A stretch of 30,052 nt of DNA from Pelargonium cotyledonis (Eukaryota > Streptophyta > Magnoliopsida > Geraniales > Geraniaceae), in NCBI GenBank assembly GCA_036897625.1, contig JAYMTA010000388.1, forward strand, positions 1-30,052, written 5' to 3'. This document shows, in pieces, positions 10,443 to 21,043 of this stretch; within the stretch, counting starts at the first letter, position 1, and each line of letters opens with the position of its first letter. Made by a program: the position numbers and the translations under genes. The notes beneath the pieces are model-generated. The model did no database searches. It saw nothing but the letters and a program-made list of their open reading frames with translations, and was not told the origin of the DNA.

Positions 10443-13111
10443 ATGGAGCCCCATTCGGGTTCGGATCCCAAAGCTCCATTACTGCTTCTTCACGCCAGCT
10501 CTGATGAAGCACCACCACCAGCTCCTCCTAAGTCGGCGACGCTTCATCACCGGCTCAGTCGCCGGAACTCGTTCAACTCGCTCCGAAACGACTTCTTCTC
10601 CAGATTGCCCGACAAGCTCCTCTCCGCCCTCCACGACGTCGAGTCTCCCTTTGACGTCGACCTCTCTCGCATCACAGGCTTAAGCCAAGGTCTCTAGCTC
10701 CTCTTTTTCACCTCCTATAAATATAATCTCTGGTTTTTGTCATTTCCTGTTTCTGTTTGGTTCCCGAGAAAATGTCGAAACAGAGGAGTTATTGTTTATT
10801 TACTTTGGTAGGGGAAAAGGAGTACTATGAGAGGCAATTCTCGACTTTGAAATCGTTCGATGAGGTTGATTGTGTGGTTGCTTCGGACAGCATTGATGAT
10901 GATGATCTTGAGGAACAAGTGCTGGCCGAGAGAGCCATGAAAATCTCCAATTATGCGAATGTTTTGCTTCTTGCGCTCAAGGTGTTTGATGAAATTCTTC
11001 TGTGGTTCTACTTCTTTTTTCCTTGTCAAATTGTGAGTGATTAATATGAGTTGACATTTGCTTGCAATATGAGCAGATATATGCTACTTTGAGGAGTGGA
11101 TCTTTGGCCATTGCGGCGTCTACTTTGGATTCCTTACTTGATCTCATGGCCGGTGGCATTCTCTGGTTCACTCACTTGTCGATGAAGAACATAAATATCT
11201 ACAAATATCCTATTGGGAAGTTGAGGGTGCAGCCAGTGGGTATCATCATCTTTGCTGCTGTCATGGCTACACTTGGTATGTCGCATAATTTGATGGGAAT
11301 TAACTTTGCTTTCAAGTGAACTCATTTTCGTGTCATTTAGTAGCTTCATCGAACTCAATAACATTACAAAGTGATGACAAAATGCACAAGTTTGTGGGAG
11401 ACTTGGCATGTCGAAGAAACTTGGTTGTGGTTCGCCTTAGTTGCTTGCATATTGAATTGTTTAAGTAGAAGACTAATTGAATAATTTGCTTAGGCCTGTA
11501 ATTGTTGCAGATGGAGCAGATTTAGAGCATTTCTTAGCCACCTTTTTAGGGTACTATTAGTTTTTTCTCTCATTGTTATATTGAGCTCAACTACATGCTT
11601 CTATTAGATAAAGATGACTAAACTACATGATTAACATTAATATGACCCGAACAATACAACGTTAATGGTGTATAGTGAGGTAAAACCGTACAAGAATAGA
11701 TTAGCTCAGATTCGAACAATAACATTAATGGCATAGTACAGGCTTAAAGCACATATGCATAACTTAGCTCACATTTGTAATCTTAACGTAGTGGAGTATG
11801 CATATAGTTATCTAGAAACACAAGCATCTAATCATTTTCAGCATTTTAGCGTTCCATGTATCAATATGTATCCTTGAAATAACTAATTCGAAGCAACAAC
11901 TCTTAATTTATCTGATTATGGAAATTCTTTTGCTTATCAAATGTAACACCTTCCATCTTCCAGGCTTTCAGGTATTGATTCTGGCAGGGGAAGAACTAGT
12001 TAAAGATAAAGCTTCTGAAAAATTGACTGAGGATCAATTGATATGGCTGTTCGCAATCATGATACTTGCAACCGTGGCAAAACTTGGCCTCTGGATATAC
12101 TGCAGAAGTTCAGGAAACAAGATTGTCCGTGCCTATGCTAAGGTACTCGTTATTATTTAACCTATTTATATTCCAAAACTATCAGTTAGATGCATTCTCT
12201 GTAACTTAAGTGGTTATGCTTATGCACAGGATCATTACTTTGATGTAGTAACAAATGTAGTGGGATTAGTGGCTGCTGTCCTTGGTGATGAGACTCTCTG
12301 GTGGATTGACCCTGTTGGTGCCATTGCCCTTGCACTTTACACAATCACTAATTGGTCTGGAACAGTTCTTGAAAATGCAGGTAACTTTTGTTTCAAGTTC
12401 TTGGCTCCTTTTCTGATAGAACTTGCATTGAATCATGTCAAAATAATATATCCCTTAACTATGTACACTTCAACATTTGTCAGTATAGTTGGTTGCTTCA
12501 ATTATCTCTGTGCTTGGGGAAGGGTTGATTGCCTACTTTTTCTCCGATTTCTTTTTCACATTATTCTTCACGAAGGTCACGAAAACGAAGTTGCATAATT
12601 GTGCATTTGATTATCAGTCAGTTTGTTACCACTTCTTGTCTAATATTTCTGTGTATGTATAGTCATACATATGTATATAAAATGGTGCTTCTCGGTGCAG
12701 TTACGCTTGTGGGACAATCTGCTCCCCCTGAAGTACTGCAGAAATTAACATACCTTGTCATTAGACACCCTGAAGTTAAGCGTATCGACACAGTCCGTGC
12801 TTACACCTTTGGTGTTCTCTACTTCGTAGAGGTTAGTCATATTTGTTACTATTTTTGAAACATTGTAATCTAATGACCATAGACCATATATCTGTTACTA
12901 TATCAGAAGTTATTTAATTTGTTTAAAATAGGTTGACATTGAGCTACCAGAAGAGTTGCCTTTAAAAGAAGCACATACAATTGGAGAAACCTTGCAGATA
13001 AAGCTGGAGAAACTCCCAGAAGTAGAACGAGCATTTGTTCATCTCGACTTTGAATGCGATCACAAACCCGAGCATTCTGTTCTCAGCAAGCTGCCCAACA
13101 TTCAGCCATGA
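10443..13111 (+). CDS. MTP10: Mn-type cation diffusion facilitator, metal tolerance protein (seven exons)
   Basis: Coding exons are 10443-10689, 10812-10981, 11077-11275, 11964-12142, 12230-12380, 12701-12831 and 12932-13111, stop included. All introns are GT-AG with compatible phases, giving 418 residues, the usual size for plant Mn-CDF proteins. The cytosolic N-terminus (1-120) is followed by hydrophobic segments typical of the six-helix CDF fold. The two metal-site motifs are both DxxxD: DSLLD at 157-161 (helix 2) and DHYFD at 266-270 (helix 5). Asp in place of His in these motifs marks the manganese group rather than zinc CDFs. From about 316, [12 protein letters not shown] onward is the cytosolic dimerisation domain. 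The family exchanges Mn2+ for protons at endomembranes. The MTP9/MTP10 branch is preferred over MTP8 and MTP11 by overall sequence, but 9 and 10 cannot be told apart here. The start is the first ATG after the CT-rich leader. Confidence 0.93.
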
Positions 13112-14574
13112 TGTTTAGTACAACGGTCAGTTCCTACCATATTCATTGGCCTTACAGTTGCATAATTACACGTATCTTTTAATAATTATTTGTGATGAAA
13201 AAACTAATTAAGTGGCTGAACAGAAACCAGAGATGCATATTCAAACAGTTCTTTTAAGAAGTATATATGTAGAACAAGTATAATTTGAGTTGCAGATATG
13301 TACACTACAATATAATATTATAATGGATTCAATTATTGAAAATAACTAAATTGTAAGCCATGTTCTGGTGAGATTGTAGTTTAGATATGGTATCAAAATA
13401 AACATACGAAGTGAAGACGGTTTGAAATAAATTTAAGGGTTAATTACACGTACTTATCCTTAATTGTACCATTTTTAACTCTAGATATTTTAATCTGTAG
13501 AATTTAACTTTTGGATACCCTGAACTATGTCAAACATCTTTTTATTACATTTTCCGGCAAAAAGATAAAAATAACCCCATACTAAAAAACCTCATATGAG
13601 TCACATAACACATCCTATACTGAACAGTCAATAACTAATTGCTAGGAAGAGGAGTCTCTTGCAAGTCCAAGAAACCCAACAAGATCTTTTATGTCAGCCA
13701 AAGCTCCTAAAAACCTCATAGTCTCAAAGGCTTCCCGCGTAATTGGTATAATTGTACTTAAGACTTTCAGCCTCATTGGGACAACTCAAAGCTACCAATC
13801 TCGATAAGACACAAGGGCACTGCTCGAAAGAGTAGGCGCTCGTATATATAGGACCTGCGATGATGCCCGAAGCGAACGGAATTCAAAGCTCACCCGATGC
13901 CCATAAAGGCACATATGGTTTCTTGGGAAGTTAATTTGAACACCTTAATATCACATTCTATTTTTTCTCATTGTCACATCACAAGGAACCCTATAAAAAA
14001 AATCACTTTATTGCTGCAACTTAATTTTAATTCTTATTGGAACCCACAATCCTAATTAAATAAATAAATAAAAATGGCACATGTCATTTTATCATAAGAC
14101 AAAAAATGCGTAAGGGCCGACCCTTAACAGAGAGACAATCCCAATATTCAATCTTCTCTAATGATGGGCTATGACATAGGCGTCTGACATTTTGTACTCC
14201 AACAGCAGACACTACTTTGTCAAAGTAGGGTGCGCGCCTCAAATGAATGTGTTTCTTCTTTTCTACTATAAGTTATTAGTGCTGTATTCACATATAATTG
14301 ACTTGATGATGTATGTTATGTATTTTATCCGTGGCTTGAACGAAACATTGAAGTGAAGTGAGCAATAAATGAAACAAGATTTGGATGCCATTTTTTTGTT
14401 CTGGATTTGTGTTTTGGTTAAATTAACTTATCTCTCTATATATCATCATTTTTTTAATTGTTTCAGAAGTCTGTTAGGCATGTCTATCTACCAGCATGCT
14501 AAAAAACACAAGGAGAGGCAACGTAAACGGCCCTATACTTGGATGCCAACTTTAGATTTTCGCTTGCAATGTTA
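13112..14574. other. Region downstream of the metal-transporter gene, with repeat fragments
   Basis: The first 200-300 bases must hold the 3' UTR of the gene ending at 13111. Near 13437 a GGGTTAATTACACGTACTT sequence resembles the left end of a MULE-type element, but no partner end is visible. The stretch 13640-13950 is less AT-rich than its surroundings and has a 'gtatatatagg' motif, possibly an LTR-like fragment. A perfect hairpin, CTACTTTG-T-CAAAGTAG, lies at 14212-14228. A short open frame at 14369-14605 looks like chance and matches no family I know. Confidence 0.4.
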
Positions 14575-14659
14575 TACGCAGCTCGTTTCTTTTAACAAAA
14601 GCTAATTATTAGAAGACAATTACCTCCTCCCACACCCAGCCGGCACATCTGGTATGAAC

Positions 14660-16325
14660 CCAGATTTTAGTCCGTTGGATCATAGAAACATCTATGCAAG
14701 TCATGTTATGTTGACTTGGTAAGATTTGGCATTGTATAATATCCACTAATCTTATTTTTAAAAATTGTACACATATATATGATATTCTTGGATGCAACAG
14801 AGAGTTTTCTGGCCAAGTTCTTGGACGGAGCTATGTGCGTATTTGGCCATTTTTACCAAAATGGTTCTCTGAAAGTATTCACATCAGCTAATAACTAAGA
14901 AACTACCAACATTTCCATTCTTAAAAGAAATACTGCAAAAAAGGAGAAGGAGAAGAAGAAGAAGAAGCTACGATCTAAGTACAAGGAAAATAGAAGGTAT
15001 TGATAAAGAAAATGGAACTCGATCATGAGCTTCTTGTAATTTGGTGATAAACTGTATCTTAACAAGGAAGGAAACAAATACTACATTTCATAAAAAGGTT
15101 GATTTTGTTTCTATAAATACCAATCTATTGATCTTGTACTGCCCAGAGCAGAGTGAGTGATTACACGTGGAGTCACAAAAAAGAAGAAAAATGAAGCCGT
15201 ACGTACAGATTGTTTCTTGATTTTGCATGTTGTTGATTCTTGTAAGGATGTGAAGCTATAGGTTGGTTTGTTTAGATCAAAATAGGTTTGCTTGTTTGTT
15301 GAGTTGACTGTTGAGGAACAGAGAGTGCTTTCCATTTGTAGTACTTGTAAATGTAATGTAATGTATGCTTCACTACGTACTGTATGCTTAATTTCAATAC
15401 ATGATGAGATTTTTATAACTACCTACTTCTTTATATATCTTGCATTGCATGCATAACCTATTTTCACCTACTAATTTTCAAACCAGTGTATACTTAATCA
15501 TCAAGAGCTGAGTCTATGTTTCGGATCCTAAAACACAGGATTTGTTTACTCATAAGTTTCTCCAACCAGGAGCTTCTTCTAGCCGCAAGTATCCGGTGGA
15601 ACTGACAGTCGAGCTTGAATGGGTCGTTTTATTTTTAGGTTATTTTTGTTTGCTTTGAGCCCAGCCCATCAAGCCCGCGGGCCAGATGCGTAATAAAATT
15701 TATCTCGACATAGAGGGGAAATTACACTTGCATATTATGAACTTGACACATTTTGCACTTAGATATCCTAAACTATTTTTAGTTACTTTTGATTACTCTG
15801 AACTTTCCGAGCTTCATTCCGTAGCTCATGTGCTCAACACATGATAAAAAAATATTGAAATCCAACGACTGTCTTTTATTCTCTCATTTTTCCATCAAGA
15901 ACAAGTTCATTAATACTTTGCGGAAATATCAAAATTCGCCTAAAATTCTATTTATTTAACCACCTCACTACAGAAAACTAATTGATTGAACTCGTAGATG
16001 AATTAGGACAACTCAAAACAAAACAAAGAAAACTAATAATTTTGATTTCTTCCATCAAACTCAGATCTGAACATTCCATCAAATCTTATTTTTTAAAAAT
16101 CAATACTAATGTTAGAGATTAAACAAAATTGAATAATGTGAACAAGATTAAAACTAAGGAAAAGTTCAAACCAAGCCCTAGCACATACAGTACGTACAGA
16201 GCGTCAACCATCTATTATCTCATTGTTAATAATACTTAACAATGGTGCCGACATTGAAGACCATGTTGCCAAAGTGGAGAAGAGAGAGCGTTAACCATCT
16301 ATTATCTCATTTTAATAATAATAAT
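14660..16325 (+). repeat. Copy A left segment (pairs with 22090-24190)
   Basis: This is non-coding sequence shared with copy B. It includes a GAA-rich run at about 14943-14968, a 'ggggaaattacacttgc' stretch near 15716 that resembles MULE-type ends, and a short local duplication in which 'catctattatctcatt' occurs at about 16209 and 16298. Compared with copy B it lacks about 170 bases around 15140 (where copy B has a 34-codon ORF), the LTR insertion and the Stowaway-like insertion. I found no gene in this segment. Confidence 0.75.
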
Positions 16326-16333
16326 AATAATAA

Positions 16334-17104
16334 GGGGTAATTGCAGTTTAGTTCTCTGTACTTGACACCTTTTGCAATAACTATCCCTAATGTTTTTTTT
16401 TGTAACTTTGCAGTGCCCCATTCTTTCTTGAGCTCTTTCCGTCCATGAATCCGTCCGTTAAAAACTGAAATGTCCGAAATACCCCCTATCTCTCTGCAAC
16501 TCTCTCTCTCTCTCCCCGCACTCTCTCTCTCTCTGTGCAACTCTCTCTCTGCAACTTTCTCTCTCTACAACTCTCTCTCTCTCTCTGCAACTCTCTCTCT
16601 ACAACTCTCTCTCTCTACAACTCTCTCTCTCTCTCTGCAACTCTCTCTCTCCCTCTCTCTCACACACACAATCTCAGAAACATTGAAGTGGAATAAATGA
16701 GAGCAAAAGTTGGACACAATCAGAGCAAAATCAAACCCCAATCCAATCAAAGTTAACCATAAAAGCTCAGATTTGAGAAGCCCAGATCTTGGCCATGGTT
16801 ACCTCCGCCGCCGGATCTGCTCCAGTCCGCCGCCGTCGCCGTGGAGCCTTCATCGCCGTCGGCTAGATGAGAGAGAGAGAGAGGCTAGATGAGAGAGGGA
16901 GAGAGGCTGGAATGACAGAGGGGCAGGAGGTAGAAGATGAGGGCATTTTGGTCATTTTTGAAAAATAATCAACATGTGCAGTACATTTTCATGGACGGAA
17001 AGAGTTCAAGAAAGAATGGGGCACTACAAAGTTACAAAAAATAAACATTAGGGGTAGTCATTGCAAAAGGTGTCAAGTACAGGGCGCTAAACTGCAATTA
17101 CCCC
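16334..17104. mobile_element. MULE-like MITE, 771 bp, with 9-bp target duplication
   Basis: The terminal inverted repeats are about 115 bp long (16334-16450 and 16990-17104). They start GGGGTAATTGCAG and differ at only a few positions. TAATAATAA occurs on both sides (16325-16333 and 17105-17113), a 9-bp duplication as expected for Mutator-type elements, though the flank is itself an AAT repeat. The interior has a long CT/CTCTGCAA microsatellite (about 16490-16660) and a GC-rich, coding-like piece (16790-16870). There is no transposase. Copy B lacks the element and keeps the AAT run at about 24182-24195. Confidence 0.85.
16490..16660 (+). repeat. CT microsatellite with interspersed GCAA
   Basis: About 170 bases of CTCTCT runs are broken at intervals by GCAACT or ACAACT, giving a higher-order repeat of roughly 20-30 bases. 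It lies inside the MULE-like element. One strand is nearly all pyrimidine. Open frames across it are low-complexity artefacts. Confidence 0.85.
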
Positions 17105-17115
17105 TAATAATAATA

Positions 17116-17868
17116 GGGTTTAATACTATGAAGGTCCCTCACATAAGAAGTCACTAGCCAGGTTTTCAACAAAAAGAAATAAGCCACATCAGTCCCTCAC
17201 ATACAGGAAAATTGATCACACAATCCCACCGCGTTTGACCTAACCGATCCGATAGTTCGGGTGACGTGCCGTCATGTGGCATTTTAATTTATATTATTTT
17301 AATTTATTTTCACATATAGTGTTGACGTGACATTTAAAAATATTTTAATATAATTAAAAATTAAAAAATGACACGTGTCACTTAAGATTGGTTCAAAATT
17401 AATTTTTTGAACAAACCAATAAGCGACACGTGTTATTTTAATCAAAAATTAAATATATATTTTTTTAAAATGCCACGTCAGCGCCACGTGGCATTATAAT
17501 TTATATTATAATTTATTTTTTTCACACGTGGCACTGACGTGGTATTTAAAAATATTTTAATACTAATAAAAATTGAAATTGAGACACGTGTCATTTAATG
17601 ATTAGTCCAAAATTAATTTTCATATTTTTATTAAATTTTAATTCTAAATTTTTTAAATGCCATGTCAGCGACACGTCACCCAAAACAAAATGCCACGTGA
17701 CGCCACGTCACCTGAACTAACGGTTCCGTTAGGTCAAACTAACGATGGAACTTGCGTGACCGATTTTCCTTTATGTGAAGGACTGATGTGACTTATTCAG
17801 TTATTTCTTTGTTGGAGACCTGGATGATGATTTTTTAATAGGTGGTGGGCCTCCAGAGTATTAAACCC
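17116..17868. mobile_element. Inverted-repeat element, 753 bp, dense in CACGTG motifs
   Basis: The ends are GGGTTTAATACT (17116-17127) and its exact reverse complement (17857-17868). Imperfect inverted complementarity continues inward for more than 150 bases, with the two arms meeting near 17500, so the whole element can fold back. The interior has six CACGTG hexamers, starting at 17372, 17427, 17485, 17525, 17585 and 17694, plus several ACGTCA/TGACGT cores. The flanks are AAT repeats on the left and ATT repeats on the right, so the terminal repeat may extend outward and no target duplication can be fixed. The element is absent from copy B. Confidence 0.7.
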
Positions 17869-18540
17869 ATTATTATTATTAGAGACAATGTCCATTTTGG
17901 TGCTCAAAAAGTTCTTAATGGGCTATATTAGTACTCAAATTAATAAATAGGCCTATTTCATACATAATTTACAGTTGATGGGCCAAATTAGTACTCACAC
18001 CTAACTCTAACTCTGTATTCAAATGTTAAATTAACGATGACATGACATGTCAAACCTGAATTTAAGAAATAAAATATTTGATTGTAGAAGTATTTTTTCA
18101 ACAAAAAGTTGCTCAAATAGGAAATTCACCAATAACCAAATTGTTTTATGAGTTTGTATATTACTTCTTTTGTTTGCCGTGAGATTAATTGTGTTGGAAA
18201 GAGAATACTTGATTCTGGTGAAGATTGAAGGAGAGAACAACCGCCATTGAAGAATTTTTTTATGTAAAGGTACAAACAATTATTATATTCAACAAAATAA
18301 AATTAGGGTTTCAAAGGATTTTTTAAGAATTAGGATTTGATAATGGTATATTCAGCTATTGAAGACTTGATTAGTAACAATGATATTTGTGTTACTTTCT
18401 TCTTTTATGTATTTCAATAATGGTAATTTCTAACAATAATTTGCTATTGTTAGTATACCTGCTATGTTATTGTTTGATTTGAGTTAATAATCAAAAAAAA
18501 AGTTTTCATTATACTTCTCCAATACATTTCTTTCAATTTC
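17869..18540. other. AT-rich stretch of copy A
   Basis: The first 100 bases are shared with copy B (24230-24320). The rest, from about 17970 to 18540, has no counterpart in copy B. I see no gene. The open frame on the minus strand at 18031-18279 is AT-rich and unrecognisable. The 'gttcttaatgggc' and 'gatgggccaaattag' phrases look like decayed MITE sequence. Confidence 0.4.
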
Positions 18541-18910
18541 ACAAAATCTCATGTTTTTTTTTATGTTTTTTTCCCTCTCTTTCAGTGAATTATATGTGAT
18601 GCAACTTCAACAATATATTTCAAATAAAATATATATGATTGATTTTAGATATTTCATTTTATTTGTTTTTATAATAATTAAGCATACTTAGTCGTTTGAT
18701 ATAAAATGTATTTATAAATGAATTGACAAATAATGAACTATTCGGTAGAGTGTTGAAAACATTTTGGATAGTTGAAACCAATACAAAATTTAAAATAAGT
18801 TTAATCTAAATTAAGATTTTTGTAAAAAAGATAAGGTTAAAACTTACATTCAATTAGTATTCATTCTATCAAAAAAATTATAAGTATTTCAGTAAGTCAC
18901 AACTCGATGC

Positions 18911-20144
18911 GTGGCGCTCGAGCGCCACGTCACTCGAGGCTAAAAAGCGCTCATGCCCCAAAAGATAACTCTCATCCCGTCGGCGATGACCAACGTCGCC
19001 CGGCGGTGCCCTGAAGCCACCACGCGCCCCGGTCACCCAGTGAACGACTCTCGAGGTCCCGACACCTTCGGGGTCGCTCGACCACTTCCCGGAAGTCGAA
19101 TGCCCAAGTCAAGGTCCTTCGGCGTCCCGAACTCACTAAGAGACTAAGCCAAACTCATTTTCGAAAACTCGCTCAAAGGTCGTCTGTCACTCGACCTTGG
19201 ATCGCTGAGGACGCACGAGATGCCCCCGACCTTGCCCTTGGATGGCCCGAGCCATCCAAGTCCGCTCCGAGCGACTCTGAATGTCCAAGACCATTCGAAA
19301 AGTCTCTGAGGTCCGCGTGAATTCTTCGAGCACCGAAAGCCCAGCAAATGTCCAAGGCATATGTACAGACCATGTCCGTACTGACCATCCCTGGCCAGTA
19401 CGGACATGGCCAGTCCAAAGCCTCGCCAATGCCTCCTTCAGACCTTCCCTTCTTCCCTTTCCCATACCTTGAGCCTTACATGCCTTTCCAACCTTTCCTC
19501 GAACCGTCCACGAGTCTCCGAAACCCCGCGAGGCCACACCATGGTCTGTACTGGCCAAGGGTGTCCGTACTGGCCACCCCTGGTTAGTACGAACTTAAGT
19601 CCTCCAAATGCCATCCCCTTATTTTCTTGAACTTCCCAAGGCCTCCCGCTTTATCTTTGGACCTCCGAGACCTCCCCCCAATTTCTTGAAGCTTCTCAAG
19701 AACCCAAACAAGCCTATTGTGTTTGTACTGACTACATGGGTCTGTACTGGCCACCCATGGTCAGTATAGACACTGACTAAACGGCCAAGTCCCCCCACTT
19801 GCCTCCATGAAACTTTCTTAGGCTTTCCATGTCGTCCCACAATGTCCAAACCCCTTAAAGACATCACAAAGCCTTCCCAAAGACTCCTAAGCATGGTCAC
19901 CATCTGTATTGGCCACCTCTGGTCAGTACAGACACATACCAACAAGTCCTTCGTCCAAGCTTGGTCGTTCCCTTCCAAACGCGTCCAACAATCTCCCTTG
20001 GCTATCTAGGGTTATCCCACGTTGTCTCTTGGCCATCTGAAGCTTCCAAAAGGTGTTCAAGGTGTGTCCAAGGGCGTCCAAGATCGATTCAAGCCCTTCC
20101 AAGGCCATCTATAGCTTGTTTGTGGACGTCCTCGCGGATCCGCG
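18911..20144 (+). repeat. GC-rich block with four hairpin-centred units (copy A)
   Basis: The block opens with the perfect 18-bp palindrome GTGGCGCTCGAGCGCCAC (18911-18928) and closes with CGCGGATCCGCG (20133-20144). It is strikingly GC-rich against its AT-rich flanks. Four related units are centred near 19390, 19582, 19755 and 19918. Each carries an inverted-repeat motif of the GTACTGGCCA...TGGTCAGTAC type, followed by a pyrimidine-rich body (cttccc, gcctccc, ccttgag). The best motif has two perfect 14-bp arms (19370-19383 and 19396-19409). There is no recognisable protein, polymerase or transposase. Many frames are open simply because the GC content is high. The identity of the block is unknown to me. 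Confidence 0.75.
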
Positions 20145-20330
20145 TAGGGGTGTGAAAATAATTCGTTATCTGATTATCCGATCCGGAATTTTGGATACTA
20201 TCCAAACGTATACCGGATAAACAGATAGTGGATACTTGTTTGGAACATGATTATAGAAATTTTCGGATACGGATACAGATATATCCGATCAAATAAAACG
20301 GATATCTGGTATCCGAAAATAATAAAAAGT
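20145..20330 (+). mobile_element. hAT-like terminal fragment (copy A)
   Basis: Directly after CGCGGATCCGCG the sequence TAGGGGTGTGAAAATAATTCG begins. It is followed by many ATCCG / CGGAT repeats in both orientations up to about 20325. This resembles the end and subterminal repeats of plant hAT-type MITEs. There is no matching opposite end within the GC-rich block, so the element is either truncated or part of the larger repeated unit. Confidence 0.5.
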
Positions 20331-20593
20331 TATTTTAAATTATATAATATTAAAATAAATATAAAGAAAAATATATATAATTATACGAAAGAAAATGTTT
20401 ATCTCATAAACTTAACTTTATATTTAATTGGATAAAAAAAAGTAAGTGTTTCTTAACTCTTTGAGTTAATATTTGTAAGGTAAAATTATTAAAACTTTGA
20501 TTCTTAATGATTTTTTTTTTTTGTCAAATTTGGGACTTCGGTATTTATACTTTGATAAAGTGAGGTAAAGTAAGTGCTTCTCTACGTCATATT

Positions 20594-20764
20594 TAAACTC
20601 GCGTCACGCAAGACCCTCCATCTCTGGTGCCTAGACGCGGAGCTAGAGTGGACAACTTTTTCGCCCGAGCGGAACAAACTCGTCGGACGTCCCACCTCCT
20701 TCACGACGCTGCAGTGCGCGACGAACGTGACCGACACTCCACGGACCACCCGTAAGCCCCACAA
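20594..20764. other. GC-rich spacer between the two duplicate copies
   Basis: About 170 bases, GC-rich and unlike either flank, separate the end of copy A from the start of copy B. It has several open frames but none resembles a known protein. It could be a filler from the duplication event, or the original end of the unit lost from copy A's left side. Confidence 0.4.
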
Positions 20765-21043
20765 AGGCGAACTTGTGTCTTTTAACTATAGTTAACAATA
20801 TACGTATGAGACAATTACTAGAGCTTCTTTCCAGTACTAAAATGTCAACATTATACGTAGTTCGTGTCTTATAACAATAGCTAAATAGTATGAGACCTCC
20901 CAGGCCCAGCCTACCTATCTGGTATGGGAAAGTAGATCGTAAACTCATGGCTTTGTTGAATCGTCATCTTTTTGAGAAGTGCAATTCACACAAGAACACA
21001 ACCTTTCTTGTCAAAGATTTTTTTATTTTTATTTTTATTTTTA

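Larger units (their letters stand above)
14575..20593 (+). repeat. Tandem duplication, copy A (about 6 kb)
   Basis: By eye this region aligns collinearly and in the same orientation with 20765-29487. Anchors include 'cttggatgcaaca' (14789 / 22249), 'cttgattttgcatgttgttgat' (15216 / 22764), 'ccgacattgaagaccatg' (16247 / 24131), 'attaataaataggcctatt' (17938 / 24295), 'taagcatacttagtc' (18680 / 27560) and 'tacgtcatatttaaact' (20582 / 29472). The left boundary is diffuse near 14575-14605 and the right boundary is sharp at about 20593. Copy A has private insertions at 16334-17104 and 17116-17868, and private sequence at about 17970-18540. It lacks the small ORF found in copy B. Confidence 0.85.
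18541..20593 (+). repeat. Copy A right segment (pairs with 27440-29487)
   Basis: An AT-rich left part (18541-18900) is followed by the GC-rich block (18911-20144), a hAT-like terminal sequence (20145-20330) and an AT-rich tail to 20593. The same order occurs in copy B with a constant offset of about 8.9 kb. Homology ends sharply after 'catatttaaact' in both copies. Confidence 0.85.

Noticed and set aside
13640..13950. Possible solo LTR with a TATA-like motif
   Set aside because: No TG...CA borders, target duplication or primer site could be identified.
14369..14605. Open frame with a basic stretch after a T-rich, acceptor-like sequence
   Set aside because: No family resemblance, low-complexity start, and no donor exon or transcript signal that I could pair with it.
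16470..16700. Open frames of Leu/Ser and Arg/Glu repeats
   Set aside because: These are translations of the CT microsatellite inside the MULE-like element.
20574..20795. Open frames in the GC-rich spacer between duplicate copies
   Set aside because: Overlapping frames on both strands with no recognisable motif; most likely a composition effect.
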